Shown: in pieces, positions 1 through 7,884 of the stretch | How the letters are laid out: every line of letters begins with the position of its first letter | Numbering within the stretch: the stretch's first letter is position 1 | Assembly: GCF_003461955.1 (NCBI RefSeq) | Contig: NZ_QTYB01000012.1 | Span: 88,145 to 152,144, forward strand | DNA length: 64,000 bases | Source: Ruminococcus sp. AM36-2AA | GTDB taxonomy: Bacteria; Bacillota; Clostridia; Lachnospirales; Lachnospiraceae | Direction: 5' to 3' | Position numbers and translations under genes: made by a program | Notes under the pieces: model-generated | The model's input: the letters and a program-made list of their open reading frames with translations, nothing else | What the model was told of the DNA's origin: nothing | The model's database searches: none

Positions 1-1
1 T

Positions 2-400
2 GCACGTGTACGTCAGATCGATACCATGAAGAGAAAACAGTTTGTAAAAGGTATCAACCAGATCGCTCAGGAAGGTGCGATCCAGATATTCCAGGAGTTT
101 AATACCGGTATGGAAGAGATCATCGTGGGCGTTGTAGGTGTCCTTCAGTTTGATGTCCTGAAATATCGTCTGGAGAATGAGTATAATGTAGATATCCGCC
201 TTGAAACACTTCCATATGAGCATATCCGCTGGATCGCCAACAAGGAAGCTGTGAAAGTAGACAAGATCGTGGGAACTTCAGATATGAAGAAAGTCACAGA
301 TCTTAAGGGAAATCCGCTGCTTCTCTTTGTCAATGCATGGAGCGTTGGTATGGTTGAGGACAGAAACCCGGATCTGGTACTGACAGAATTCAGTAAATAA
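2..400 (+). CDS. prfC: Peptide chain release factor 3, C-terminal part (5' end outside window)
   Basis: This is the C-terminal ~132 residues of RF3, the translation GTPase that recycles RF1/RF2 from the ribosome after termination. The frame is open from the first bases of the window, so the gene starts upstream; the internal ATG at 26 is not the start. The stretch containing EEIIVGVVGVLQFDVLKYRL is the typical RF3 domain III signature, and the segment through YEHIRWIANK is also characteristic. The GTPase domain is outside the window. The gene ends with TAA just before a promoter for the next operon. Assignment is confident from family sequence memory. Confidence 0.9.
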   Translation, partial: ARVRQIDTMKRKQFVKGINQIAQEGAIQIFQEFNTGMEEIIVGVVGVLQFDVLKYRLENEYNVDIRLETLPYEHIRWIANKEAVKVDKIVGTSDMKKVTDLKGNPLLLFVNAWSVGMVEDRNPDLVLTEFSK

Positions 401-425
401 GCCCTTTTATTTCATAACATTTTTT

Positions 426-433
426 GGTATAAT
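426..433 (+). promoter_or_regulatory. Extended -10 promoter for the asp23 operon
   Basis: A TGG followed by TATAAT (428-433) lies 48 bases upstream of the next start codon, after the prfC stop. The TG one base before the hexamer makes an extended -10; no good -35 is visible. Inferred start of the asp23-nusB-xseAB transcript. Confidence 0.4.
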
Positions 434-480
434 AGTATAAAATTACGAACAAAAATATTATATCCGTAGGAGGGTTTCCC

Positions 481-867
481 ATGGCAGAAAAAAGAACAAC
501 ATATAAGATACAGGATCTGGGCGGAATCGGTGAAGTCCACATTGCAGATGAGGTTGTTGCGATCGTTGCAGGACTTGCGGCAACAGACGTGGATGGAGTT
601 GCTTCCATGGCAGGAAATATCACCAATGAGCTGGTAAGTAAACTTGGAAAGAAGAACCTGTCCAAGGGTGTGAGAGTAACCATTCTGGAAGGCGTCGTTA
701 CCGTGGATCTGTCACTGAATATCGAGTATGGCAGAAACATTCTTGAGACAAGCAAGAAGGTTCAGGAGAAAGTGAAATCCGCTATCGAGAATATGACAGG
801 ACTTGAGGTTGCAGATGTAAATATTCATATTGCCAGCGTGGATATGGAGAACGAAAAAGGAAAGTAA
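481..867 (+). CDS. Asp23/Gls24 family envelope stress response protein
   Basis: A 128-residue Asp23/Gls24 (DUF322) protein. The family is small, cytoplasmic or membrane-associated, and linked to cell-envelope and alkaline stress in Firmicutes; its exact molecular role is not settled. The family pattern is visible: GEVHIADEVVAIVAGLAA near residue 20, the VDGVASM turn, and the repeated beta-strand segment GVTIxEGVVTVDLSLNIEYG. The length fits the short members usually found just upstream of nusB in Clostridia. A strong AGGAGG lies 7 bases before the ATG. A hairpin with a T-run spans the stop codon, so part of transcription may end before nusB. Confidence 0.9.
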   Translation: MAEKRTTYKIQDLGGIGEVHIADEVVAIVAGLAATDVDGVASMAGNITNELVSKLGKKNLSKGVRVTILEGVVTVDLSLNIEYGRNILETSKKVQEKVKSAIENMTGLEVADVNIHIASVDMENEKGK

Positions 868-880
868 ACCTTTCCTTTTT
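854..880 (+). terminator. Intrinsic terminator or attenuator spanning the asp23 stop codon
   Basis: AAAGGAAAG and CTTTCCTTT form a stem around a 5-base loop that contains the TAA stop (865-867), followed by a T-run. Because nusB starts only 20 bases later, it is more likely partial attenuation than a full stop. Translation to the end of asp23 would disrupt it. Confidence 0.45.
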
Positions 881-899
881 TCCGTCTTAGGAGGAAATT

Positions 900-1376
900 A
901 TGAGAAGAAGAGAACAGAGAGAACATGTATTTAAACTTATGTTTATGACAGAGTTTAATTCAGAAGAAGAGATGACAGAACAGCTCTCTCTTTATTTTGA
1001 GGGTCTTGGAGAACTTTCAGAGCAGGACCAGGAATATATGAAGAAGAAGTATGCACATGTGAAGGAGCATCTGGAAGAGATCGATGCACAGCTGAACAGT
1101 GCGAGCCGTGGCTGGAAGACCAAACGTATGAGCCGTGTGGATCTCGCGGCACTTCGTCTGGCAGTATATGAGATGGAATATGATGAGGATGTACCGACAG
1201 GAGTAGCGATCAATGAAGCGGTAGAACTTGCCAAGAGATTTGGCGGAGATGCTTCCGGTTCTTTTGTAAACGGAGTCCTTGGAAAGATCGCATCCGAAAA
1301 GGAAGAGAAGAAAAACGAGGAGGAGACTGCTGACACAGAAGAGAAAGCAGCAGAAACCCCAGAAGAGAACGCATGA
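900..1376 (+). CDS. nusB: Transcription antitermination factor NusB
   Basis: NusB joins NusE (S10), NusA and NusG on boxA RNA to support antitermination, mainly of rRNA operons. The 158-residue protein starts MRRREQREHVFKLMF, the usual helical start, and contains KTKRMSRVDLAALRLAVYEM and the VAINEAVELAKRFGGDASGSFVNGVLG region typical of NusB. The last ~25 residues form an acidic, Glu-rich tail beyond the conserved fold, common in clostridial versions. The ATG follows TAGGAGGAAATT. The stop overlaps the xseA start by four bases (ATGA), indicating translational coupling. Confidence 0.95.
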   Translation: MRRREQREHVFKLMFMTEFNSEEEMTEQLSLYFEGLGELSEQDQEYMKKKYAHVKEHLEEIDAQLNSASRGWKTKRMSRVDLAALRLAVYEMEYDEDVPTGVAINEAVELAKRFGGDASGSFVNGVLGKIASEKEEKKNEEETADTEEKAAETPEENA

Positions 1377-2578
1377 GAAACGTCTATTCTGTCGGCCAGG
1401 TAAACCATTATGTCAAGAATATGTTTACTCAGGATTACTTTCTCCGCAAAGTCTATGTAAAGGGAGAAGTATCCAATTGTAAATATCATACCAGCGGGCA
1501 TATCTATTTTTCCCTGAAGGATGAAACAGGTACATTAAGCTGTGTGATGTTTGCGGGGCATCGTCGTGGCCTTGCTTTTCGCATGAAGGACGGAGATAAG
1601 GTAGTTGTAGGTGGTGCTGTAGACGTATATGAGAGAGACGGGCGTTATCAGCTCTATGCGAAAGAAATCACACTGGAGGGCGCTGGTGCTCTCTATGAGC
1701 GGTATCTGGCACTGAAACAGGAGCTTGAGGATATGGGAATGTTTGCCCAGGAATATAAGCAGCCTATTCCTCATTTTATCCATACTCTTGGCGTGGTGAC
1801 AGCACCTACCGGTGCGGCAGTACAGGATATCCGCAATATTGCAGGCAGAAGGAATCCGTATCTGCAGGTGATCCTCTACCCGGCACTTGTGCAGGGAGAA
1901 GGAGCGGCACAGAGTATTGTGAAGGGAATCCGGATGCTGGATGAAGCAGGGGTGGACGTGATCATCGTTGGCCGTGGAGGTGGCTCTATTGAAGATCTCT
2001 GGGCTTTTAACGAGGAGAGCGTGGCCCGTGCTATTTTTGAGTGCAGAACACCTGTGATTTCGGCAGTGGGACATGAGACGGATTTTACCATTGCGGATTT
2101 TGTGGCAGACTTACGGGCACCTACACCATCAGCTGCAGCAGAGCTGGCAGTAGATGATTTTCGCAGTGTCCTGGAGAATTTCCGTATGTACGGAGATCGT
2201 CTGCAGCGTGCCATGAACAGTAAGACAGCTCTTTTTTCTGCAAGACTTAAGTCCTATGAGACCAGATTTCAGTATCTGAGTCCGGAGTCCATGCTGCGGG
2301 AAAAACGCCAGTATGCATCAGATATGGAGGAACGTCTGCGTTCTTTCATGGAACAGAAGCTTACAGAGAAAAGACATGAACTGGCAATATGGATCCAGCG
2401 TTTTGAAGGGCTTTCCCCATTAAGAAAGTTAAATGGAGGATATGCCTTCGTGTCCGACGAAGGAGGACATGCAGTGACAGAGATCAGCCAGATAAAAAAG
2501 GGTGACAGGATTTCCATTGCAGTAACCGACGGAGTTATAGAAGCAGTTGCGGATCGCATCAGGAAGGAAGAGCGATAA
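1373..2578 (+). CDS. xseA: Exodeoxyribonuclease VII large subunit
   Basis: XseA is the catalytic subunit of exonuclease VII, which degrades single-stranded DNA into oligonucleotides together with many XseB subunits. The 401-residue protein has the N-terminal OB-fold (residues ~5-100, with the GEVSNCKYHTSGHIYFSLKD segment), then the catalytic domain with VVTAPTGAAVQDI, the GRGGGSIEDLWAFN motif near residue 200 and VISAVGHETDFTIADFVAD. A predicted coiled-coil region follows and the C-terminal RxGYAxV-like segment (GGYAFVSD) is present. It overlaps nusB by four bases and xseB by one base (TAATG), so the trio is translationally coupled. Confidence 0.95.
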   Translation: MRNVYSVGQVNHYVKNMFTQDYFLRKVYVKGEVSNCKYHTSGHIYFSLKDETGTLSCVMFAGHRRGLAFRMKDGDKVVVGGAVDVYERDGRYQLYAKEITLEGAGALYERYLALKQELEDMGMFAQEYKQPIPHFIHTLGVVTAPTGAAVQDIRNIAGRRNPYLQVILYPALVQGEGAAQSIVKGIRMLDEAGVDVIIVGRGGGSIEDLWAFNEESVARAIFECRTPVISAVGHETDFTIADFVADLRAPTPSAAAELAVDDFRSVLENFRMYGDRLQRAMNSKTALFSARLKSYETRFQYLSPESMLREKRQYASDMEERLRSFMEQKLTEKRHELAIWIQRFEGLSPLRKLNGGYAFVSDEGGHAVTEISQIKKGDRISIAVTDGVIEAVADRIRKEER

Positions 2579-2802
2579 TGGCAGAGACAGAAGAAAAGAA
2601 AGAAGAGAGATCCATAGAAGAAACTTTTGGGGAGCTTGATCAGCTTGCCCGGAAGCTTGAGGATAAAGATACCCCTCTGGAAGAGTCTTTCCGTCTCTAC
2701 AGACAGGGAATGGAGCTTCTTAAGGATCTGAACGGAAGACTGGACACTGTAGAAAAAAAGATGCTTCAGATGAATGAGGATGGGACATTTCGTGAATTTT
2801 AA
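2578..2802 (+). CDS. xseB: Exodeoxyribonuclease VII small subunit
   Basis: XseB is the helical small subunit that assembles with XseA. The 74-residue protein carries the family core SIEETFGELDQLARKLED and PLEESFRLYRQGMELLK, the normal length and content for this subunit. Its start overlaps the xseA stop by one base, and the ispA start lies inside its 3' end. Confidence 0.93.
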   Translation: MAETEEKKEERSIEETFGELDQLARKLEDKDTPLEESFRLYRQGMELLKDLNGRLDTVEKKMLQMNEDGTFREF

Positions 2803-3679
2803 TGAAGAACTGAAAAAAAGAACAGAAGAAGCGGAACGCGTGATCCGGAAATATCTTCCGGAAGAATCCGGTTTTGCGAAAACCATGGCAGAGGCCATGA
2901 ATTACAGTATGACGGCAGGCGGAAAGAGACTTCGTCCGATCCTGATCCGGGAAACCTATCGTCTGTTTGGAGGAGAGGGCGTGCTCTGTGAAACCTTTAT
3001 GGCGGCGATGGAGATGATCCATACACATTCGCTGATCCACGATGATCTTCCGGCATTGGATAATGATGATTACCGGAGGGGAAGGCTGACTACACATAAG
3101 GTATATGGAGAGGCCATGGGCGTTTTAAGCGGCGTGGCACTTTTAAACAGAGCCTATGAGGTGATGATTTCCGCTTTCGACCTGACTGAAGATAAAGAAC
3201 GTGTGATAGCTGCCATGCGGATCATGGCAGATAAGACAGGCATTAACGGTATGCTTGGAGGACAGAGTGTGGATGTGGAGAATGACGGCAAACCTCTGGA
3301 ACGTGAGATGCTGGATTATATTTACAAGAACAAGACCTCCGCACTGATCGAGGCTTCTATGATGACCGGCGCCGTGCTGGCAGGGGCATCGGAGGAAGAA
3401 CTTGAAGTTGTGGAGCAGGCTGCAGAGAACATCGGGCTGGCTTTTCAGATCCAGGATGATATCCTTGATGTGACCAGTACCCAGGAGGAACTGGGAAAAC
3501 CGATCCACAGTGATGAGAAGAACAATAAGGTTACCTATGTAAGCCTCATGGGAGCCCCGGCAGCAGCCGGCAAGGTTAAAGAACTTTCTGAACATGCGGT
3601 AGAGCTTTTAAACAGTCTTGACAGGAAGAACGAATTTCTGGATCTTCTTGTGGAAAGTCTTATCAGCCGCAGGAAATAG
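2792..3679 (+). CDS. ispA: Polyprenyl synthetase (farnesyl/geranyl diphosphate synthase)
   Basis: Condenses IPP with allylic diphosphates to give GPP/FPP for quinone and undecaprenyl lipid synthesis. Both aspartate-rich Mg2+-binding motifs are present: HDDLPALDNDD (first, long bacterial FPPS type) and QIQDDILD (second). GGKRLRP is the usual IPP-binding basic segment. I chose the GTG at 2792 (protein begins NFNEELKKRTEEAE; 295 residues) because GAGGA sits 11 bases upstream; an in-frame ATG at 2774 would add six residues but has no ribosome site. The start lies inside xseB. The immediate downstream gene is dxs, so precursor supply and chain elongation are co-transcribed. Confidence 0.92.
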   Translation: MNFNEELKKRTEEAERVIRKYLPEESGFAKTMAEAMNYSMTAGGKRLRPILIRETYRLFGGEGVLCETFMAAMEMIHTHSLIHDDLPALDNDDYRRGRLTTHKVYGEAMGVLSGVALLNRAYEVMISAFDLTEDKERVIAAMRIMADKTGINGMLGGQSVDVENDGKPLEREMLDYIYKNKTSALIEASMMTGAVLAGASEEELEVVEQAAENIGLAFQIQDDILDVTSTQEELGKPIHSDEKNNKVTYVSLMGAPAAAGKVKELSEHAVELLNSLDRKNEFLDLLVESLISRRK

Positions 3680-3701
3680 AAGGAATAAAGGAAGGATACG
3701 A

Positions 3702-5588
3702 ATGATTCTGGAAAAAATTAAAAAGCCAAATGATATTCATAAAGTTTCATTGGAGGATTTTCCGCGCCTTGCCGAGGAAATCAGGAGCTTTTTGATCCAG
3801 AGTGTAAGTGAGACAGGCGGCCATCTGGCATCCAATCTGGGTGTGGTGGAGCTGACCCTTGCTCTGCATAATGTGCTTGATTTTCCACAGGATAAACTGA
3901 TCTGGGATGTGGGACATCAGGCTTATACGCATAAGATTCTTACAGGCAGGAAAGATGGCTTTAAGGATCTTCGTAAAGAGGGAGGCTTAAGTGGCTTCCC
4001 GAAGAGAAATGAAAGTGACTGTGATTCTTTTGATACCGGACACAGTTCCAATTCCATTTCCGCAGGACTTGGTTATGTCCGTGCCAGAGATCTGCGGGGA
4101 GAGAAACACCATGTGGTTTCTGTCATCGGAGATGGTGCGCTTACCGGCGGAATGGCATATGAAGCATTAAACAATGCAGCTGAGCTGAAGACGAATTTTA
4201 TTATCATCATCAATGATAACAACATGTCCATTTCCAAGAATGTAGGAGGAATGTCCACCTATTTAAGTGCCCTGCGTACAGCGGAGACTTACACGGGAAT
4301 GAAAATCGGCGTGACAAAAACGCTCAAAAAAATTCCACATGTTGGAACTGCCGTGGTGGATACGGTCCGCAAAACCAAGAGCAGTATTAAGCAGCTGATC
4401 ATTCCCGGAATGCTTTTTGAAAATATGGGTCTGACTTATCTGGGGCCAGTAGACGGCCATAATATGCGTCAGATGATGAAGCTTTTTAATGAGGCAAAAA
4501 GAGTGGAGGGACCGGTGGTTGTCCATGTCCTTACGGAAAAGGGCAGAGGCTATGGCCCGGCATCTTCTCACCCGGAGCGTTTTCATGGAACCGGTCCTTT
4601 TGAGGTCAAAAGTGGAAGACCCCTTGCGGAAAAAACGGCGCCGACATATACGGACTGTTTTTCCAGCGCAATATGTTCTGTGGCAGAGAAGAACCGGAAA
4701 GTAGTTGCCATTACGGCTGCCATGCCCGATGGGACCGGACTGAACCGGTTCCGGAAGAAATTCCCGGAGCGTTTTTTTGACGTGGGGATTGCGGAAGAGC
4801 ATGCGGTAACCTTTGCGGCAGGGCTGGCTCTTGGAGGAATGATCCCGGTTTTTGCGGTCTATTCTTCGTTTTTGCAGAGAGGAATCGATCAGATCCTCCA
4901 CGATGTATGCATGCAGAACCTTCATGTGATCTTTGCTATTGACAGGGCAGGCTTTGTGGGGGCGGACGGAGAAACACATCATGGATGCTTTGACCTTTCC
5001 TATCTGTCTATGATTCCCAATATGACTGTTATGGCTCCCAAGAATGGGAAAGAACTAGAAGAGATGCTGAAATTTGCAGTAGAAGAGCTGGATGGTCCCT
5101 GTGCGATCCGTTATCCGAAGGGAACGGCATGTACAGATATGGAAGAGCATGATGAACCACTTAAGAGGGGCAGAAGCGAAGTGATCACTCCGGGCAGTGA
5201 GATCGCTGTTCTCGGTGTCGGAAGTATGGTTTCTGTCTGTCAGAAAGTCTGTAGGGAGATAAGAGATCACGGAATCGCAAGATCTACATTTGTCAATGTA
5301 CGTTTTGTAAAGCCGCTGGATACCAGCCTTCTTGACCGGCTTTCACAGAACCACAGTCTTTTGGTCACTGTGGAGGAGAATGTAAAAAGCGGTGGATTCG
5401 GAGAACATGTATCTGCTTATATGGAGGCCTGTCATCCGGAAGTTAGAGTGCTTCCTCTGGCAATACCGGATCACTTTATTGAACACGGAACTGTGGACAG
5501 TCAGCGGATGAAAACTGGTTTGAATGTACAGGCAGTCCTGGATGCTGTAGAACAGAGCTGGGAAGATATTGGGAATAACAGAAAATAA
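3702..5588 (+). CDS. dxs: 1-deoxy-D-xylulose-5-phosphate synthase
   Basis: Thiamine-diphosphate enzyme that joins pyruvate and glyceraldehyde 3-phosphate in the first step of the MEP isoprenoid pathway. At 628 residues it has the usual length. Visible landmarks are WDVGHQAYTHKILTGR, the ThDP-binding GDGALTGGMAYEALNN region, the middle domain with the catalytic Glu context DVGIAEEHAVTFAAG, and a C-terminal transketolase domain (TVEENVKSGGFGEHV). The start is the ATG at 3702, preceded by AAGGAAGG; longer in-frame starts overlap ispA and add non-family residues. It follows ispA by 22 bases. Confidence 0.95.
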   Translation: MILEKIKKPNDIHKVSLEDFPRLAEEIRSFLIQSVSETGGHLASNLGVVELTLALHNVLDFPQDKLIWDVGHQAYTHKILTGRKDGFKDLRKEGGLSGFPKRNESDCDSFDTGHSSNSISAGLGYVRARDLRGEKHHVVSVIGDGALTGGMAYEALNNAAELKTNFIIIINDNNMSISKNVGGMSTYLSALRTAETYTGMKIGVTKTLKKIPHVGTAVVDTVRKTKSSIKQLIIPGMLFENMGLTYLGPVDGHNMRQMMKLFNEAKRVEGPVVVHVLTEKGRGYGPASSHPERFHGTGPFEVKSGRPLAEKTAPTYTDCFSSAICSVAEKNRKVVAITAAMPDGTGLNRFRKKFPERFFDVGIAEEHAVTFAAGLALGGMIPVFAVYSSFLQRGIDQILHDVCMQNLHVIFAIDRAGFVGADGETHHGCFDLSYLSMIPNMTVMAPKNGKELEEMLKFAVEELDGPCAIRYPKGTACTDMEEHDEPLKRGRSEVITPGSEIAVLGVGSMVSVCQKVCREIRDHGIARSTFVNVRFVKPLDTSLLDRLSQNHSLLVTVEENVKSGGFGEHVSAYMEACHPEVRVLPLAIPDHFIEHGTVDSQRMKTGLNVQAVLDAVEQSWEDIGNNRK

Positions 5589-5630
5589 AAGAGACAGCCT
5601 TTGCAGGGAAAAGGACTTGCAGGGCATTTT

Positions 5631-5659
5631 ACAGCCCGGCACATAAAGAGCCGGGCTGT
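5631..5659 (+). promoter_or_regulatory. Perfect 10-bp hairpin abutting the tlyA ribosome site
   Basis: ACAGCCCGGC (5631-5640) and GCCGGGCTGT (5650-5659) pair perfectly around a 9-base loop in the dxs-tlyA gap. There is no T-run; instead the tlyA GGAGG begins two bases after the stem. It could stabilise the dxs mRNA 3' end or affect tlyA translation. Confidence 0.5.
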
Positions 5660-5670
5660 TGGAGGATAAC

Positions 5671-6480
5671 ATGAAAAAAAGACTGGATATCATGATGGTG
5701 GAACAGGGACTTGCACCGTCAAGGGAAAAAGCAAAAGCTTATATCATGGCCGGGGAAGTATATGTCAATGGTCAGAAAGAGGACAAGGCAGGTTCTATGT
5801 TTGCGGAAACTGCCAAGCTGGAGGTAAGAGGAAAAACCCTTCCCTATGTCAGCAGAGGCGGACTGAAACTGGAGAAAGCCATGAAAAATTTTGGCGTAAC
5901 GCTGAATGATAAAGTATGTATGGATGTAGGCGCATCCACCGGCGGTTTCACAGATTGTATGCTTCAGAACGGAGCGGTCAAAGTCTATTCCATTGATGTG
6001 GGATACGGACAGCTGGACTGGAAACTTCGGAATGATCCGAGAGTTGTATGCATGGAAAAGACAAACATCCGTTATGTGGTACCGGAAGATCTGGAAGGGC
6101 CGGCAGCATTTTCTTCCATCGATGTTTCTTTCATCTCCCTGACAAAAGTTCTTCTTCCTGTAAGAAATCTTCTCACAGAAGACGGAGAGATCGTATGTCT
6201 CATCAAACCGCAGTTTGAGGCAGGCAGAGAAAAAGTCGGAAAAAAAGGCGTTGTCCGTGATCCGAAAGTCCATGAGGAAGTCATTGAGAAGGTACGGGAT
6301 TATGCCATGAGCATTTCCATGGAGCCCTGTCATCTTTCCTTTTCCCCGATCAAAGGACCGGAGGGAAATATTGAATATCTTCTTCACCTCAAAAAACATC
6401 CGGAAGGAACCGAAGTGCCTATGAGTCTTGAGGTATCCGTAGAGGATGTGGTAAAGGAAGCCCACGGTCAGCTGGACTGA
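5671..6480 (+). CDS. tlyA: TlyA family rRNA 2'-O-methyltransferase
   Basis: TlyA proteins are cytosine 2'-O-methyltransferases of 16S and 23S rRNA; the old name haemolysin A is historical. The 269-residue protein has an N-terminal S4 RNA-binding domain (MKKRLDIMMVEQGLAPSREK through VNGQKEDKAG) and an FtsJ-like Rossmann domain with the SAM motif VGASTGGFTDCML near residue 90. KPQFEAGREKVGKKGVVRD is a typical C-terminal segment. The start at 5671 follows GGAGGATAAC; an upstream TTG is less likely. The position between dxs and nadK-argR-recN is the usual clostridial order. Confidence 0.93.
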   Translation: MKKRLDIMMVEQGLAPSREKAKAYIMAGEVYVNGQKEDKAGSMFAETAKLEVRGKTLPYVSRGGLKLEKAMKNFGVTLNDKVCMDVGASTGGFTDCMLQNGAVKVYSIDVGYGQLDWKLRNDPRVVCMEKTNIRYVVPEDLEGPAAFSSIDVSFISLTKVLLPVRNLLTEDGEIVCLIKPQFEAGREKVGKKGVVRDPKVHEEVIEKVRDYAMSISMEPCHLSFSPIKGPEGNIEYLLHLKKHPEGTEVPMSLEVSVEDVVKEAHGQLD

Positions 6481-6503
6481 TGTTTGGAAAGGACTGAAGC
6501 AAT

Positions 6504-7364
6504 ATGGACAGATTTTATATAATTCCAAACAGTGCCAAGGATCCGGAACTGACATTTTCCAATATGATCATCGACTATCTGGAAGAACATGGTGCCAGGT
6601 GCCACGTGCAGAAGATCACCGAAAAAATGGAAGGACCGTATCATTATACAGATCCGGACGGAATCCCCGGGGATACACAGTGTATTATCGTACTGGGCGG
6701 AGACGGAACACTTCTGCAGGCTGCAAGGGACGTGGTACATCTGGATATCCCTCTTCTCGGAATCAATCTGGGAACTCTGGGATTTCTTGCAGAGGTGGAC
6801 AAAAATTCCGTATATCCGGCGTTGGACAGACTTCTGACTGACGATTATGAGCTGGAAGAGCGGATGATGCTGGAGGGAAAGATCTATCGGGGAGAAGAAC
6901 TGATCGGAAAAGATATCGCGTTAAACGATATTGTGATCGGAAGAGAGGGACATCTCCGTGTGATCCGTTTCAAGAATTATGTCAATGATTCATATATGAA
7001 TTCCTACAATGCGGATGGAATCATCATCTCCACGCCAACCGGTTCTACCGGATACAGCCTGTCAGCAGGAGGCCCGGTAGTTTCTCCAAGTGCCAGTATG
7101 ATGATCATGACACCCATTGCACCCCACACTATGAATACCCGAAGTATCATTCTTTCCGGGGAAGAGGCGGTTACAGTGGAGATCGGCGAGGGAAGACATA
7201 ATACCATTGAGAAAGCGGTGGCATCTTTTGACGGGGATACCCAGATATCCATGGTCACCGGTGACCGGATCGTCATCCGGAAAGCCACAGTCAGGACAAA
7301 GATCCTCAAGCTGAATCATCTGAGCTTTGTGGAGGTTCTGAGACAGAAAATGAGTAACAGCTGA
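6504..7364 (+). CDS. nadK: NAD kinase
   Basis: Phosphorylates NAD to NADP in the cytosol. The 286-residue protein contains the catalytic GGDGT motif (IVLGGDGTLLQAAR, residues ~58-71) and the NAD-binding NADGIIISTPTGSTGYSLSAGGP segment described here in shortened form as STPTGSTGY. Both are intact. The ATG is 23 bases after tlyA and preceded by GGAAAGGA. It forms an operon with argR and recN downstream. Confidence 0.95.
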   Translation: MDRFYIIPNSAKDPELTFSNMIIDYLEEHGARCHVQKITEKMEGPYHYTDPDGIPGDTQCIIVLGGDGTLLQAARDVVHLDIPLLGINLGTLGFLAEVDKNSVYPALDRLLTDDYELEERMMLEGKIYRGEELIGKDIALNDIVIGREGHLRVIRFKNYVNDSYMNSYNADGIIISTPTGSTGYSLSAGGPVVSPSASMMIMTPIAPHTMNTRSIILSGEEAVTVEIGEGRHNTIEKAVASFDGDTQISMVTGDRIVIRKATVRTKILKLNHLSFVEVLRQKMSNS

Positions 7365-7380
7365 TGCAGGAGGTTCAATT

Positions 7381-7842
7381 TTGAAAGTAGCAAGACATGA
7401 AAAAATTATCGAACTGATCCGTCAGTACGAGATCGATACACAGGAAGAACTTGCGGCAAGACTGAATGAGGCCGGTTTCAAGGTTACACAGGCTACCGTA
7501 TCCAGAGATATCCGGGCTCTGAAGATGACAAAAGTTGCAGGCAGCAACGGAAAATCCAGATATGCGATCCTGGAAGAACATACACCGGATATGTTAAGTG
7601 ATAAATATTCCAGAGTCCTGAAAGATGCAGTGATCTCCATGAATATCGGACAGAATATCGTAGTGGTAAAAACGATTCCCGGAATGGCCATGGCTGCAGC
7701 AGCAGCTCTTGATGCCATGAAATGGCCGGAGATTCTGGGGTGCATTGCCGGAGATGATGCCATCATGTGTGTGGTAAAAACTTCCGAGCAGGCGCCTGGA
7801 GTAGTACAGAAGCTTGGCGGGATCTTATCCCGTGGAAAATAA
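7381..7842 (+). CDS. argR: Arginine repressor ArgR/AhrC
   Basis: Hexameric arginine-responsive regulator of arginine synthesis and catabolism genes. The 153-residue protein has the N-terminal winged helix (KVARHEKIIELIRQYEI; TQATVSRDIRALKM recognition helix with the conserved Ser-Arg) and the C-terminal oligomerisation and arginine-binding domain with AGDDAIMCVV. The start is TTG at 7381, supported by AGGAGG eight bases upstream. The gene sits between nadK and recN, as in most Clostridia. Confidence 0.94.
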   Translation: MKVARHEKIIELIRQYEIDTQEELAARLNEAGFKVTQATVSRDIRALKMTKVAGSNGKSRYAILEEHTPDMLSDKYSRVLKDAVISMNIGQNIVVVKTIPGMAMAAAAALDAMKWPEILGCIAGDDAIMCVVKTSEQAPGVVQKLGGILSRGK

Positions 7843-7884
7843 AATGACAGAATATGTAGACACTTTATACCAGAAAGGAAACCA

